Assembly: GCA_020160805.1 (NCBI GenBank)
Contig: JAIUPO010000001.1
Coordinates: 124,001-188,000 of the forward strand
Source: Actinomycetota bacterium
Lineage (GTDB): Bacteria > Actinomycetota > Actinomycetes > Actinomycetales > Dermatophilaceae
Length of the DNA: 64,000 bases
Direction of reading: 5' to 3'
The notes beneath the pieces were generated by a model. That model was not told the origin of the DNA. It saw only the letters and a list, made by a program, of their open reading frames with translations, and searched no databases. Of the stretch, positions 1 through 7,827 are shown piece after piece. Every line of letters starts with the position of its first letter. The first letter of the stretch is position 1. Made by a program: the position numbers and the translations under genes.

Positions 1-166
1 CCCCGATGACGGCGAGCGAAAAGGACGTGGATGCAGAGCTGGCCATACCCGCGAGCCTAGGCGCGCGTCTTGTGATGCGGACCGCTCGTCCCAGATCGCG
101 GAACCTTCGGCCAACGGCGGCGCGCTGCCGGTCTCGGACCTGGGAAATGGCAGCGCCACCCTCCAA

Positions 167-217
167 TTGACAACCGCCGCGTTCTTTGGTTCATTAGTCA
201 TGTAACTAACTAAGGAG
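167..217 (+). promoter_or_regulatory. Promoter, operator and RBS of the gntR-ABC operon
   Basis: TTGACA at 167-172 is a perfect -35 hexamer. The AT-rich stretch about 18-20 bases further on can hold a weak -10 (TCATTA near 191). The inverted repeat TTAGT-N6-ACTAA at 194-209 overlaps the expected start point and suits autorepression by the GntR protein encoded next. AAGGAGG at 212-218 is a strong ribosome binding site for the GTG at 224. Bases 1-166 hold no recognisable gene or signal. Confidence 0.55.
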
Positions 218-223
218 GCAGGT

Positions 224-580
224 GTGATCGACGGCCCACGACCGATCTTCGTCGAACTTGCCGACGCCATAGCGGACGACATCCTCGTCGGGACCTACCC
301 ACCCGACGCGCAAGTCCCCTCGACCAACGAACTGGCCGCGCACCACCGCATCAATCCGGCCACGGCCGGCAAAGCGCTCAACCGCCTCGTCGACGAAGGC
401 CTGCTCGTCAAGCGCCGCGGCTTGGGCATGTTCGTGGCGGACAACGCCCCCGAGTTGCTCCGCAAGCGACGTCTCGACGACTTCGAGGCCCAGTTCATCG
501 CGCCTCTACGGACCGAGGCGCAACGCCTTGGCATCTCCTACGCAGAACTCCACGCCCTCCTCGATAAGGACCACTCATGA
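224..580 (+). CDS. GntR-family transcriptional regulator, YtrA subfamily
   Basis: A 118-residue regulator with a winged helix-turn-helix over about residues 8-75 (PSTNELA, then NPATAGKALNRLVDEGLL) and only a short C-terminal helical tail. That size and shape define the YtrA branch of the GntR family, whose members usually repress their own ABC-transporter operon and are often induced by cell-envelope antibiotics. The GTG start follows AAGGAGG closely. Its stop overlaps the ATG of the ABC ATPase (ATGA at 577-580), so the two are translationally coupled. The inverted repeat TTAGT-N6-ACTAA just upstream is the likely operator. The inducer is unknown. Confidence 0.85.
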   Translation: MIDGPRPIFVELADAIADDILVGTYPPDAQVPSTNELAAHHRINPATAGKALNRLVDEGLLVKRRGLGMFVADNAPELLRKRRLDDFEAQFIAPLRTEAQRLGISYAELHALLDKDHS

Positions 581-1467
581 CCGCCGGCATTTCCGTGATC
601 GGCCTGACCAAGACCTACGGCGACCACACCGTTCTCGACGACCTCCACCTCACCTTCGCGGCCGGCAAGATCCATGGCCTGCTCGGCGCGAATGGCACCG
701 GGAAGACCACGCTGATGTCACTCATGAGCCGCCACACCTTCCCAACCCGAGGAAGCGTGCTCCTGGACGACCGAGAGTTCGGCGAGGACCCACGCCAGGC
801 GCAGCGGCTGTGCTTCGTGAGAGAGAACCAGCTCTACAACGACGCTTTCAAAGTGCGGGACGTCCTGCGCATCGCTCCCGACTTCTACCCGAAGTGGGAC
901 GCCGCGACGACCACCCGCTTGGTTGACCGCTTTCGACTCCCACCGGCCACGGTCGTCAAAAAGCTATCTCGCGGCCAACGATCGGCCCTGGCCATCGTGC
1001 TGGCGCTCGGCTCGCGGGCCGACTTCACCTTCTTGGACGAGCCCTACTTGGGGCTGGATCCCGGTGCGCGAGAGACGTTCTACGAAGAACTGATCCGCTC
1101 CTATGGTGCCCAGCCGCGCACGATCATCATGTCGACCCATCTTGTCGATGAGGCCGCGCCCCTGCTTGAGGAGGTCGTTGTGCTCAACCAGGGTCGGGTC
1201 GCCCTGCAGGCCCCGCTCGAGGAAGCCGAGGCCCTGGCTCTGACCCTCTCTGGTCCCACGACATCCCTCGACCGCTGGCTGCAGGAGCATCCCGACCATC
1301 CGAGCCTCACCCGTCGCACCCTCGGGCCGACAGCCACCGTCACGACACTGGGCCCGCTGTCCGACGCCGAAAGCGCGAGTGCGAGCCAGGCCCAGCTGCG
1401 CGTGACCTCCACGTCCCTGCAAGGTCTCGTCGCCGCCCTGGGCAATAGCAACCACGAGGTGGCCTGA
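577..1467 (+). CDS. ABC transporter ATP-binding protein
   Basis: A 296-residue cytoplasmic ATPase. Walker A GANGTGKT is at about residues 37-44, a slightly divergent signature LSRGQ at about 129, Walker B FTFLDEP at about 149 and the switch histidine in STHL at about 186. The C-terminal 90 residues are an accessory domain seen in drug/peptide export ATPases of the YtrB type. It sits between the GntR gene (4-base overlap) and a membrane protein starting one base after its stop, so the three form one operon. The exporter is probably envelope-stress or antibiotic related by analogy with YtrA-regulated systems; the substrate cannot be read from sequence. Confidence 0.85.
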   Translation: MTAGISVIGLTKTYGDHTVLDDLHLTFAAGKIHGLLGANGTGKTTLMSLMSRHTFPTRGSVLLDDREFGEDPRQAQRLCFVRENQLYNDAFKVRDVLRIAPDFYPKWDAATTTRLVDRFRLPPATVVKKLSRGQRSALAIVLALGSRADFTFLDEPYLGLDPGARETFYEELIRSYGAQPRTIIMSTHLVDEAAPLLEEVVVLNQGRVALQAPLEEAEALALTLSGPTTSLDRWLQEHPDHPSLTRRTLGPTATVTTLGPLSDAESASASQAQLRVTSTSLQGLVAALGNSNHEVA

Positions 1468-1468
1468 T

Positions 1469-2251
1469 ATGACCACCACCTCGACACCTCAGCGCTCGAC
1501 CACCCCTGCGAGCCCCTCGACAAGGACATCCGCGATGACCCACGCTCTGCGTCCACTCAAGCTCTATCTGGCCAACCGCTACTACGTCCTCGGCGTGCCC
1601 CTCTTCATTTACGCAGTCGTCGTGGTCCTCAGCATCGCGGTGGTCGCGATAATCGGCTCGATGACTGGATTCCCGCTCTCCGAGGAGATCCGCGAGGGGA
1701 CTCGCAACAACGCTGGCGTCCTCTTCTCGGCACCCGGCTTCCTCGTCTCCGTCGGCGTCTTCGCGGCCACCCGCAACTTCGCTCTCGCCCTCGCCCTCGG
1801 GGCAACCCGCCGCAGCTTCTGGGCCGGGACCACCCTGGGCTTCGCCCTGACCTCGCTAATGACCGCGACCGCCGCTTCGGTCGGGCTCGGTCTCGAACGC
1901 CTCACTGGCCACTGGTTCATCGGCGCGCATGTCTTCGATGTCCACGTCTTCGGCGATGGCGACCTCGCGGTCCTCTTCGTTGGCGTGTTCGTCATGGCGA
2001 TCGCCTGCCTGGCCGCGGGTGCCCTTTTCGGCACCCTCTTTCGCGCCTACGGCACGGTCCGCACTGTCTTGTGGGGTGCGGCCATGGGCGTTGTCGCGTT
2101 GGGCTTGCTCACCCTTGCCGCAGTCAACGATGAGCGCGTTCTCGCGTGGCAGGACGCGTGGGGCGAGTGGCTCTCAGTCAGCGTGATTGCTGCCGTGGCC
2201 GCCGCCTTCCTGGCTGGTTCCTACGCCGCCGTGCGCCGGGCCACCATCTGA
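1469..2251 (+). CDS. ABC transporter membrane subunit (ABC-2-like permease)
   Basis: About 260 residues with roughly six hydrophobic segments, starting near residue 37 (FIYAVVVVLSIAVVAIIG) and ending near the C-terminus. It has no strong family motif. Membership of the exporter rests on its topology and on lying one base downstream of the ATPase. The first ATG at 1469 adds a 22-residue Ser/Thr/Pro-rich tail; the ATG at 1535 (MTHALRPLKLYL) is an equally plausible start. A strong hairpin terminator follows at 2271. Confidence 0.7.
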   Translation: MTTTSTPQRSTTPASPSTRTSAMTHALRPLKLYLANRYYVLGVPLFIYAVVVVLSIAVVAIIGSMTGFPLSEEIREGTRNNAGVLFSAPGFLVSVGVFAATRNFALALALGATRRSFWAGTTLGFALTSLMTATAASVGLGLERLTGHWFIGAHVFDVHVFGDGDLAVLFVGVFVMAIACLAAGALFGTLFRAYGTVRTVLWGAAMGVVALGLLTLAAVNDERVLAWQDAWGEWLSVSVIAAVAAAFLAGSYAAVRRATI

Positions 2252-2270
2252 TCGCATCCACACCACAGGC

Positions 2271-2307
2271 CGGGGTATGCCGGGAGGTCACCTCCTGGCA
2301 TACCCCG
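2271..2307. terminator. Bidirectional hairpin terminator
   Basis: Arms 2271-2288 and 2290-2307 pair over 18 positions with one G-U pair and almost no loop. The outer part is CGGGGTATGCC against GGCATACCCCG. It lies between the converging ABC permease gene and serA, so it can stop both transcripts. Both arms contain the window-wide GTATGCC word. Confidence 0.75.
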
Positions 2308-2322
2308 CCTTGTGGAGTCGGC

Positions 2323-3912
2323 TCAGTCGACGAGCGCGACGACCTCGGCGAGGGTCGCGTTGACCTCGGCGGCGATGGCCGCTAGGACATCCGCGGGAAT
2401 GGCCGAGTCGAGGGTCAGGACGACGAGGGCCTTGCCGCCCTCCTCGTTGCGAGAGACCTGCATGCCGGCGATATTGACGCCGGCATCGCCGAGGAGGCGA
2501 CCGAAGGCACCGATGACACCGGGCCGGTCGACATACGACAGGAACGCCATGTGTGTGCTGATCGGCACCTCGAGGTCGAAACCATTGACGCCGGTGACCT
2601 TTTGGACCATCTTCGGACCGGTCAGGGTGCCGGCGATGGAGACGACCGAGCCATCGGCGAGGGTGCCGCGCAGGGTGGTGACATTGCGGAAGTCCTCGGC
2701 GACCGGGTTGGTGACGAGGCGCGCTTCGCAGCCGCGCTCGGCCGCCATGAGGGGCGCATTGACGTAGGTGACCGGCTCTTCGGTGATATCGGTGAAGAGG
2801 CCCTTGAGCGCCGAGAGCTTCCAGATGCTCACATCGAATTCGGTGATCTCGCCCCGGACATCGATGTCGAGTTGGACCGGCACCGAGCCGGCGACCGCGG
2901 TGAAGATGCGGCCGAGCTTCTCGACCAGATCGATACCCGGGCGGATCTCCTCGGCGATGACGCCACCCGCGACATTGACGGCATCGGGGACGATATCGCC
3001 GGCGAGGGCCAGGCGCACCGATTTGGCGACCGAAATGCCAGCCTTCTCCTGGGCTTCCTCTGTGGACGCGCCAAGGTGCGGGGTCACGACGACCGACTCG
3101 TGGTCGAAGAGGGGGGAAACCGTGGTCGGCTCGGACGCGAAGACATCCAGCCCGGCGCCGCCGATGTGGCCGGAGGCGATCGCGTCGGCGAGGGCAGCCT
3201 CGTCGACGATGCCGCCGCGGGCCGCGTTGACGATGATGACCCCCTTCTTCGCCTTGGCCAGCGCGTCCTTGCCGATCAGTCCGAGCGTCTCGGCGGTCTT
3301 CGGCAGGTGGATCGAGATGAAGTCCGCCTCGGCCAGCAGTTCGTCGAGAGTCACGAGGCGGGCCCCGAGCTGGCCGGCCTTCTGGGCCGAGACATAGGGG
3401 TCGTAGGCGAGGATCTCCATACCAAAGCCCTTGAGGCGCTCGGCGACCAGCTGGCCGATGCGCCCGAAGCCGACAATGCCGACCTTCTTGTCGAGCAGTT
3501 CGACGCCGCCATACTGACTGCGCTTCCACGCCCCGCCCTTCAGCGCCTGATTGGCGGGCGCGATGTTTCGCGCGGCCGCCAGCATCAGGCCGACCGCGAG
3601 CTCGGCAGCGCTGGTGATATTCGAGGTCGGCGCATTGACGACCATCACCCCGGCCTTGGTGGCCGCCGGAACGTCCACATTGTCCAGGCCGACCCCGGCG
3701 CGCGCGATGACCTTCAGTCCCTTGGCCGCGGCGATCGCCTCGCCGTCCATCTTTGTCGCGGAGCGGATCAACACGGCGGAGGCGCCGGGCAGCGCGGACA
3801 GCAGCTGGGAGCGGTCGGCGCCGTCGCAATGACGGACCTCAAAGTCGGGACCCAGGGCATCCAGGGTGGCGGGCGAGAGTTCCTCGGCGATGAGCACGAC
3901 CGGCTTGGTCAT
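2323..3912 (-). CDS. serA: D-3-phosphoglycerate dehydrogenase
   Basis: Oxidises 3-phosphoglycerate to 3-phosphohydroxypyruvate with NAD+, the first step of serine synthesis. The 529 residues match the long form found in actinobacteria: an N-terminal substrate domain, a Rossmann domain with GIVGFGRIGQ at about 146-155, the catalytic histidine region HLPKTAE, an intervening domain and a C-terminal ACT domain that in homologues binds serine. The ATG at 3912 was chosen because GAAGGAA lies about 9 bases upstream and homologues begin at this MTKPVVL; a longer frame exists but is unsupported. A 14-base palindrome lies 72 bases upstream. Confidence 0.95.
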   Translation of the reverse strand: MTKPVVLIAEELSPATLDALGPDFEVRHCDGADRSQLLSALPGASAVLIRSATKMDGEAIAAAKGLKVIARAGVGLDNVDVPAATKAGVMVVNAPTSNITSAAELAVGLMLAAARNIAPANQALKGGAWKRSQYGGVELLDKKVGIVGFGRIGQLVAERLKGFGMEILAYDPYVSAQKAGQLGARLVTLDELLAEADFISIHLPKTAETLGLIGKDALAKAKKGVIIVNAARGGIVDEAALADAIASGHIGGAGLDVFASEPTTVSPLFDHESVVVTPHLGASTEEAQEKAGISVAKSVRLALAGDIVPDAVNVAGGVIAEEIRPGIDLVEKLGRIFTAVAGSVPVQLDIDVRGEITEFDVSIWKLSALKGLFTDITEEPVTYVNAPLMAAERGCEARLVTNPVAEDFRNVTTLRGTLADGSVVSIAGTLTGPKMVQKVTGVNGFDLEVPISTHMAFLSYVDRPGVIGAFGRLLGDAGVNIAGMQVSRNEEGGKALVVLTLDSAIPADVLAAIAAEVNATLAEVVALVD

Positions 3913-3984
3913 GAGCACTGTTCCTTCGTGGGACGGGACGGCCCCACCGGCGCACTGGCGCGAAAACGGATCGGGGCCCGGACG

Positions 3985-3998
3985 GCACAACCTTGTGC
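3985..3998. promoter_or_regulatory. 14-base palindrome upstream of serA
   Basis: GCACAA-CC-TTGTGC is a perfect inverted repeat 72 bases upstream of the serA ATG, in the 173-base spacer between serA and the DedA-like gene. Its size and spacing suit a dimeric repressor, but no known consensus can be assigned. Confidence 0.35.
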
Positions 3999-4085
3999 TG
4001 AACGTCAGCTTAGTTCGGGCTCGCTGGCGCGCTGTTGCCGTTCATCAGGTGACACGACCGGCGGGTATGCCGGTGTCTTGGCTGG

Positions 4086-4610
4086 TCACGGGCCCGTTTC
4101 GGAATCGTCGAGTCGCCTGCGCACCACCGTCGTGACCAAGAGCACAGCGGCGCCGGCAACCACCGCGCCGACCAGCGACCACCAGGGCAGGGCCCCGCGG
4201 ATCGCTTCGAGGATGGCGAAGCCGGCGGTCGTATACAGGCCGGCCCACAGCAGGGACCCGACGATCGCCGCCGGCGTGTAGCGGCGCAGCGGCATCCGCA
4301 GCCCGCCCGCTGCGGCATTGAGCAGGGTCTGCACACCGACGGTGAGGAAGGACAGAGTGACCAGCGGGGCACCGAAGCGCGCCATGGCGGCCTCCGCCCG
4401 TCGCAGGGCCGGCCCGTCCAGACGGCGCGCCATCCGACCGGGAGCCGGGCGCCTCGACCCGGAGCGGCCCGCGCCGGCTCGCAGGCCACGGCCCACGGCA
4501 TAGGTCACATGGGAGCGGACCATGGCGCCGCCGAAGAAGAAGAGGTAGACGGCCCAGAACGGCCACGATTCCACCAACTCCCGCACCCGCTCGACGATAG
4601 CCCGTGCCAC
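4086..4610 (-). CDS. DedA/VTT-domain-like integral membrane protein
   Basis: 174 residues with hydrophobic segments near residues 17-33, 80-100, 112-130 and 140-160, and a charged cytoplasmic-looking loop (about 40-70). The segments around RFGAPLVTLSFLTVGVQT and LRMPLRRYTPAAIVGSLLWA resemble the VTT/SNARE-associated region of DedA proteins, which move lipids such as undecaprenyl phosphate across membranes. The protein is shorter than classical DedA. The GTG start is only 9 bases from the divergent SDR gene start. Substrate and family subtype are uncertain. Confidence 0.6.
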   Translation of the reverse strand: MARAIVERVRELVESWPFWAVYLFFFGGAMVRSHVTYAVGRGLRAGAGRSGSRRPAPGRMARRLDGPALRRAEAAMARFGAPLVTLSFLTVGVQTLLNAAAGGLRMPLRRYTPAAIVGSLLWAGLYTTAGFAILEAIRGALPWWSLVGAVVAGAAVLLVTTVVRRRLDDSETGP

Positions 4611-4619
4611 GATCGGGGT

Positions 4620-5390
4620 ATGCGGATCGTCGTGACAGGTGGGGGTGGCAATCTTGGACGCGAGGTCATGGCTGCGTTAGGACGCGCCGGGCACGAGGCC
4701 GTCAGCGCGAGCCGGCGCAGCGGCGTCGACCTGCGCACCGGGGTTGGGCTTGCCGAGGTGTTGAGGGGTGCTGACGCCGTGGTGCACACGGCAGATACGT
4801 TGCGGCCGTGGGAGTTTCGCGCGGTGACGCTGGGCGGGACGCGACGCCTCGGTGAGGCGGTCGCGGCGATGGAGCGCCCGGCGCACCTGGTCTATATCTC
4901 CATCGTCGGGGTCGACCACCACCCCTATGCCTATTACCGGATGAAATATGCCGCCGAGATGGCTCTTCGGGACCTGCCCATCCCCGTGACCGTGCTGCGC
5001 GCCACCCAATTCCACTCCCTCGCCGCAGCGCTCGCGGGTATGCGGATCGGGCCCCTCAGTCTCGGCGTGCGAGGAATGCAGATCCAGCCCGTCGACATCG
5101 CTTTCGTCGGTCAGCGGTTGGCCGAGCTCGCGACGAGCCCGGCACCGACCGGCTTCACCCGCGCTACCGATCTCGCCGGCCCAGATCGCTTCGCGGCGCG
5201 CGAGATCGCGGAACTGGTGGCACGGCATACGGGCAAGTCGGTGCCCCGACGCGTGGACGTGCCCGCGGTCGGGGGCACGATGCGAGCCTTCGCTGAGGGC
5301 GTCGTCCTGCCTGGCCCCGAGGCCGACCTCGGCGGGGAGCGCTTCGTGGAGTGGTTGGATCATCAGCCGCGAATCCTCCTGCGCCGCTGA
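4620..5390 (+). CDS. Atypical SDR, NAD(P)-binding epimerase-like protein
   Basis: 256 residues. TGGGGNLG at residues 6-13 is the dinucleotide-binding glycine motif, and YYRMKYAAE holds the YxxxK-type pair of an extended or atypical SDR. The C-terminal part resembles NmrA/complex I NDUFA9-like proteins. The ATG at 4620 is preferred because the Rossmann strand MRIVVTGG starts there. There is no leader to speak of: the DedA-like gene starts 9 bases away on the other strand, so the transcript must be leaderless or start inside that gene. The substrate is unknown. Confidence 0.7.
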   Translation: MRIVVTGGGGNLGREVMAALGRAGHEAVSASRRSGVDLRTGVGLAEVLRGADAVVHTADTLRPWEFRAVTLGGTRRLGEAVAAMERPAHLVYISIVGVDHHPYAYYRMKYAAEMALRDLPIPVTVLRATQFHSLAAALAGMRIGPLSLGVRGMQIQPVDIAFVGQRLAELATSPAPTGFTRATDLAGPDRFAAREIAELVARHTGKSVPRRVDVPAVGGTMRAFAEGVVLPGPEADLGGERFVEWLDHQPRILLRR

Positions 5391-5406
5391 CTCCCCCATT
5401 CGGTTG

Positions 5407-5491
5407 TGACTCGACCGTTCGGTCGTGAGTCCCCCATCCGGCGGTAGGAGTCATGACCAAAAGGACGACTCGTGACGAAAGGGTCGAGTCA
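5407..5491. repeat. Compound palindromic intergenic element
   Basis: The outer arms TGACTCGACC (5407-5416) and GGTCGAGTCA (5482-5491) are perfect. Inside lie further imperfect copies of the same half-site in both orientations (GGTCGTGAGTC, GACTCGTGAC), the palindrome ACCGTTCGGT (5414-5423) and CGGCGGTAGG (5439-5448), which is nearly shared with the elements near 35.99 and 48.45 kb. The element fills the gap between two converging genes and may act as a terminator. It is not an IS and has no reading frame. Confidence 0.55.
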
Positions 5492-5516
5492 GGGGCGGCA
5501 CGCGTCGCGGTCTACG

Positions 5517-7016
5517 TCACAGCAGGTAGACCAGGCCCGGCCCTTCGTCCCGCAGCGGCACGCCGGTGGCGGCCAGCGCCTCGGCCCACGACCCACGCAC
5601 CAGCGGATCGGTGCCCTCGAAACCGTGGTCGGCGGTCAGCAGAATCGTCACCTCATCGCCCACGCCGAGGCCGTCGAGATGGTCGAGGAAGGCGACCAGG
5701 CGGGCATCGGACTGCCGCAGCGCGGCGCGCGCGATCTCGGAGCGTGGGCCGCCCCCGTGGTGCCCCGCATCGGTGACGACATTGGCCCACCAGGTCAGGC
5801 GAGGCGCGGTGCCCGGGGAGGCGAAGAGTTGCCGAATCTGTTGCAGGCCAAGGTCATCAACCTGCGTCCCCCACCGAAAATAGCCGTCCGCAAGATGCGC
5901 CGGGTCGCCCAGGAAGGGAGAAGTGGCCGCGTCCGGCAGTTGGTCGCCGAGCCCACCCGCGCCACGCGAGCTGCCGCTGGCGCGGATGAGTTGCATCGTC
6001 GAAAAGTCGGCGCCGCGGTCGATCGCCTCATCAATGCTCGCCGTCCGAGGAGCCCCGGTCGGGGCGAGGTGGTCGGCCACCATCTCGAAGACAGTGCGCG
6101 CGTCATCGCGCAGCCATTCGCTGCTGCGATGCCAAGTCGACTCGTCATTGGGCACGACGCGCTCGCCCGTCGCGCGGTCGAAATAGACATTGCCCATCAC
6201 CCCGTGCCGCCCGGGCCCAACGCCGGTGAGGATCGAGGTGTGGTTGGTCAGCGTGATGCTCGGGAACTGCGCGACGGCGCCCCCACGCAAGGCGCTCCCC
6301 CGCTCGATCAGCCGCGCGACGCCGGGCAGCTCGCCCGTCTCGGCGAGATGCAGCAGATCGCCGCAATGCGCTCCGTCCCACAGGATTCCGAAGACCGGCC
6401 CGGCCTCACCGGGGACGACGAAGTCGTACAGCACGTGGCCGTCGAGCGCCCGGCCGGCCCGGTCGCGCAGGTCGGATTCCGGGACCCCGGCCAGCCACGC
6501 CAAGGTCGGGCCCACGTCGATCAGGCGGGCCCAGGCATCGGCATATCCCCGGCGCGCAGCGCGGGCACCGCTAACGATCAGCGGCGCGCGGGACTGTATG
6601 ACGTCGAGCGAACCGTGCTCTCCGACATGGCCCTTGGCCTCGGGGAAGTAGTGCTTCGGGCTGTGCACGATCGCGAGGTCCGGGCTGCGGTCCGGGTGGG
6701 CGAAGAAGCTCAAAAGCCGTTCTGCCGCAAGCGGATAGGCATTGCGAGTCGATGGTGAGGGCGACGGATCGGCCAGCTCCGCGGCATACGGCAGGAAGGC
6801 CATCGGATCCTCGCTGGCGATGGGATCGACCCCGTTCAGGACCGTATGCCGCCCGCCCGGCTCGAGCCGCACCCGGCCGAGATGGCTCGCGGCATACGCC
6901 ACCTGCGTGCCATCAGGATCTGGCGCCGCCCACACCACGAGATCAACGATCGGCGCCAGATCGGCGGTCAGCAGGGCAGCGACGACGCGCTCGTGATCGC
7001 GGTGGAGGGCACGCAC
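5517..7016 (-). CDS. Alkaline phosphatase superfamily phosphodiesterase/nucleotide pyrophosphatase
   Basis: 499 residues of the type I phosphodiesterase/nucleotide pyrophosphatase (AlkP) fold. The central FPSITLTNHTSILTG segment carries the threonine nucleophile of this family, GPGRHGVMGN follows it, and metal-ligand motifs occur late in TADHGFEGTDP. An N-terminal part of about 190 residues ends with repeated AlkP-like features (HSPKHYFPEAKGHVGEHGS). There is no signal peptide, so it is probably cytoplasmic. It lies downstream of whiB7 in the same direction, separated by a hairpin terminator. It ends opposite the SDR gene across a palindromic element. The natural substrate is unknown. Confidence 0.75.
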   Translation of the reverse strand: MRALHRDHERVVAALLTADLAPIVDLVVWAAPDPDGTQVAYAASHLGRVRLEPGGRHTVLNGVDPIASEDPMAFLPYAAELADPSPSPSTRNAYPLAAERLLSFFAHPDRSPDLAIVHSPKHYFPEAKGHVGEHGSLDVIQSRAPLIVSGARAARRGYADAWARLIDVGPTLAWLAGVPESDLRDRAGRALDGHVLYDFVVPGEAGPVFGILWDGAHCGDLLHLAETGELPGVARLIERGSALRGGAVAQFPSITLTNHTSILTGVGPGRHGVMGNVYFDRATGERVVPNDESTWHRSSEWLRDDARTVFEMVADHLAPTGAPRTASIDEAIDRGADFSTMQLIRASGSSRGAGGLGDQLPDAATSPFLGDPAHLADGYFRWGTQVDDLGLQQIRQLFASPGTAPRLTWWANVVTDAGHHGGGPRSEIARAALRQSDARLVAFLDHLDGLGVGDEVTILLTADHGFEGTDPLVRGSWAEALAATGVPLRDEGPGLVYLL

Positions 7017-7033
7017 GGCCCGACCCTAATGCG

Positions 7034-7066
7034 GCTGCCCCGCCCGGATGGACCGGACGGGGCAGC
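7034..7066 (-). terminator. Hairpin terminator downstream of whiB7
   Basis: GCTGCCCCGCCC (7034-7045) pairs with GGACGGGGCAGC (7055-7066), with one wobble on the minus-strand transcript and a 9-base loop. It lies 13 bases past the whiB7 stop. No run of U follows, so termination may be partial and the phosphatase gene may receive read-through. Confidence 0.55.
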
Positions 7067-7078
7067 GAGAGGTGAACG

Positions 7079-7366
7079 TCAGGCGGCGTATGAGTCCTTC
7101 CGCGGCCGGCCACGGGGCCGCTTGCGGGCGACAACGGTGCCATCGACGAAGTACTGCCCACCCCAGACACCGGCGGCTTCGCGCCGCGCGAGCGCCCCGT
7201 CGAGGCAGCCCTCGATCATCGGGCAGCTGACGCAGAGCGCCTTGGCGAACTCGACGCCATCGGGCGTGTCCGCGAACCAGAGTTCGGGGTCGTTCGACTG
7301 ACACGGAATCTCACCCGTGGTGAGGGTGGCCGTGGAGCCATAGTCGAGCAGCGCGGTGAGCTGCAT
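7079..7366 (-). CDS. whiB7: WhiB7-family Fe-S transcription factor
   Basis: A 95-residue [4Fe-4S] regulator that in actinobacteria activates intrinsic antibiotic resistance together with the principal sigma factor. The four cluster cysteines are visible: one in GEIPCQ and three in LCVSCPMIEGC. The sigma-binding turn is GVWGGQ. The C-terminus KRPRGRPRK is the AT-hook that separates WhiB7 from other WhiB proteins. The ATG at 7366 is chosen over upstream in-frame codons because AAGGAGG lies 11 bases before it. Regulation is probably by attenuation in the long leader and by an AT-rich site at the promoter. Confidence 0.9.
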   Translation of the reverse strand: MQLTALLDYGSTATLTTGEIPCQSNDPELWFADTPDGVEFAKALCVSCPMIEGCLDGALARREAAGVWGGQYFVDGTVVARKRPRGRPRKDSYAA

Positions 7367-7513
7367 GGGGTGGGTCACCTCCTTGTTCGGCCGCCCGGTG
7401 GGGCGGTCAGTTGGTGCGCCGGGTGTGGCGCGGGTTGTCGTGGGCTTCTCGTCGGTCTGCATCGGCGTGGGTGTTGTGGTGGGGTCTGGTCAGGCGGGCT
7501 GGGGAAATGACAA

Positions 7514-7544
7514 AGGCCGCGGATCCTGTTCGGATCCGCGGCCT
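7514..7544 (-). terminator. Leader attenuator hairpin of whiB7
   Basis: AGGCCGCGGATCC (minus strand) pairs perfectly over 13 bases with its complement around a 5-base loop and is followed by TTTGTCATTT, giving an intrinsic terminator inside the whiB7 leader. It begins 20 bases after the uORF stop. In characterised whiB7/wblC leaders a terminator at this place is relieved when ribosomes stall on the uORF; that mechanism is inferred here. Confidence 0.75.
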
Positions 7545-7563
7545 GGAGGTGTGCTGCCACTTG

Positions 7564-7734
7564 TCAGTGAGTGGCTGCTCCAGGCGGAGATCCAGTGGTG
7601 CCCTGGGCGGTGGCGACGAAGACGGCGGAGGCGGCGGAGATGCGCTCGCGACCATAGGCATCGCCGGTGCCGTGCGGGAGGGCAGCCGTCATGGCCAGAT
7701 CGGTCCAGGTGGGGTTCACGATGCTCGTGCTCAT
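7564..7734 (-). CDS. whiB7 leader upstream ORF
   Basis: A 56-codon reading frame (MSTSIVNPTWTDLAM...) in the whiB7 leader. It has a very strong ribosome binding site, GAAGGAGG, 8 bases before the ATG. Its stop lies 20 bases ahead of the attenuator hairpin and about 200 bases ahead of whiB7. Small uORFs in this position are known in mycobacterial and streptomycete whiB7/wblC genes, where impaired translation prevents termination. The peptide has no signal sequence or known domain, so its role is probably regulatory rather than as a protein product. Confidence 0.7.
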   Translation of the reverse strand: MSTSIVNPTWTDLAMTAALPHGTGDAYGRERISAASAVFVATAQGTTGSPPGAATH

Positions 7735-7792
7735 GGTGGCTGCCTCCTTCGAGAAGCTCGGGGTGTGCTGACGCCGGTTGGCGTCCCCTGCG

Positions 7793-7822
7793 AGGGTAGA
7801 CGCCAAAGGCGCCTGCTGTCAT
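7793..7822 (-). promoter_or_regulatory. Probable whiB7 promoter
   Basis: On the minus strand ATGACA (7817-7822) and TACCCT (7793-7798) are separated by 18 bases, resembling a principal sigma promoter with a weak -10. An AT-rich stretch (TTAATT, 7826-7831) lies just upstream of the -35, where WhiB7 with its AT-hook binds in mycobacteria. That fits autoactivation. The promoter abuts the uvrD2 stop codon. Confidence 0.5.
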
Positions 7823-7827
7823 GTGAA

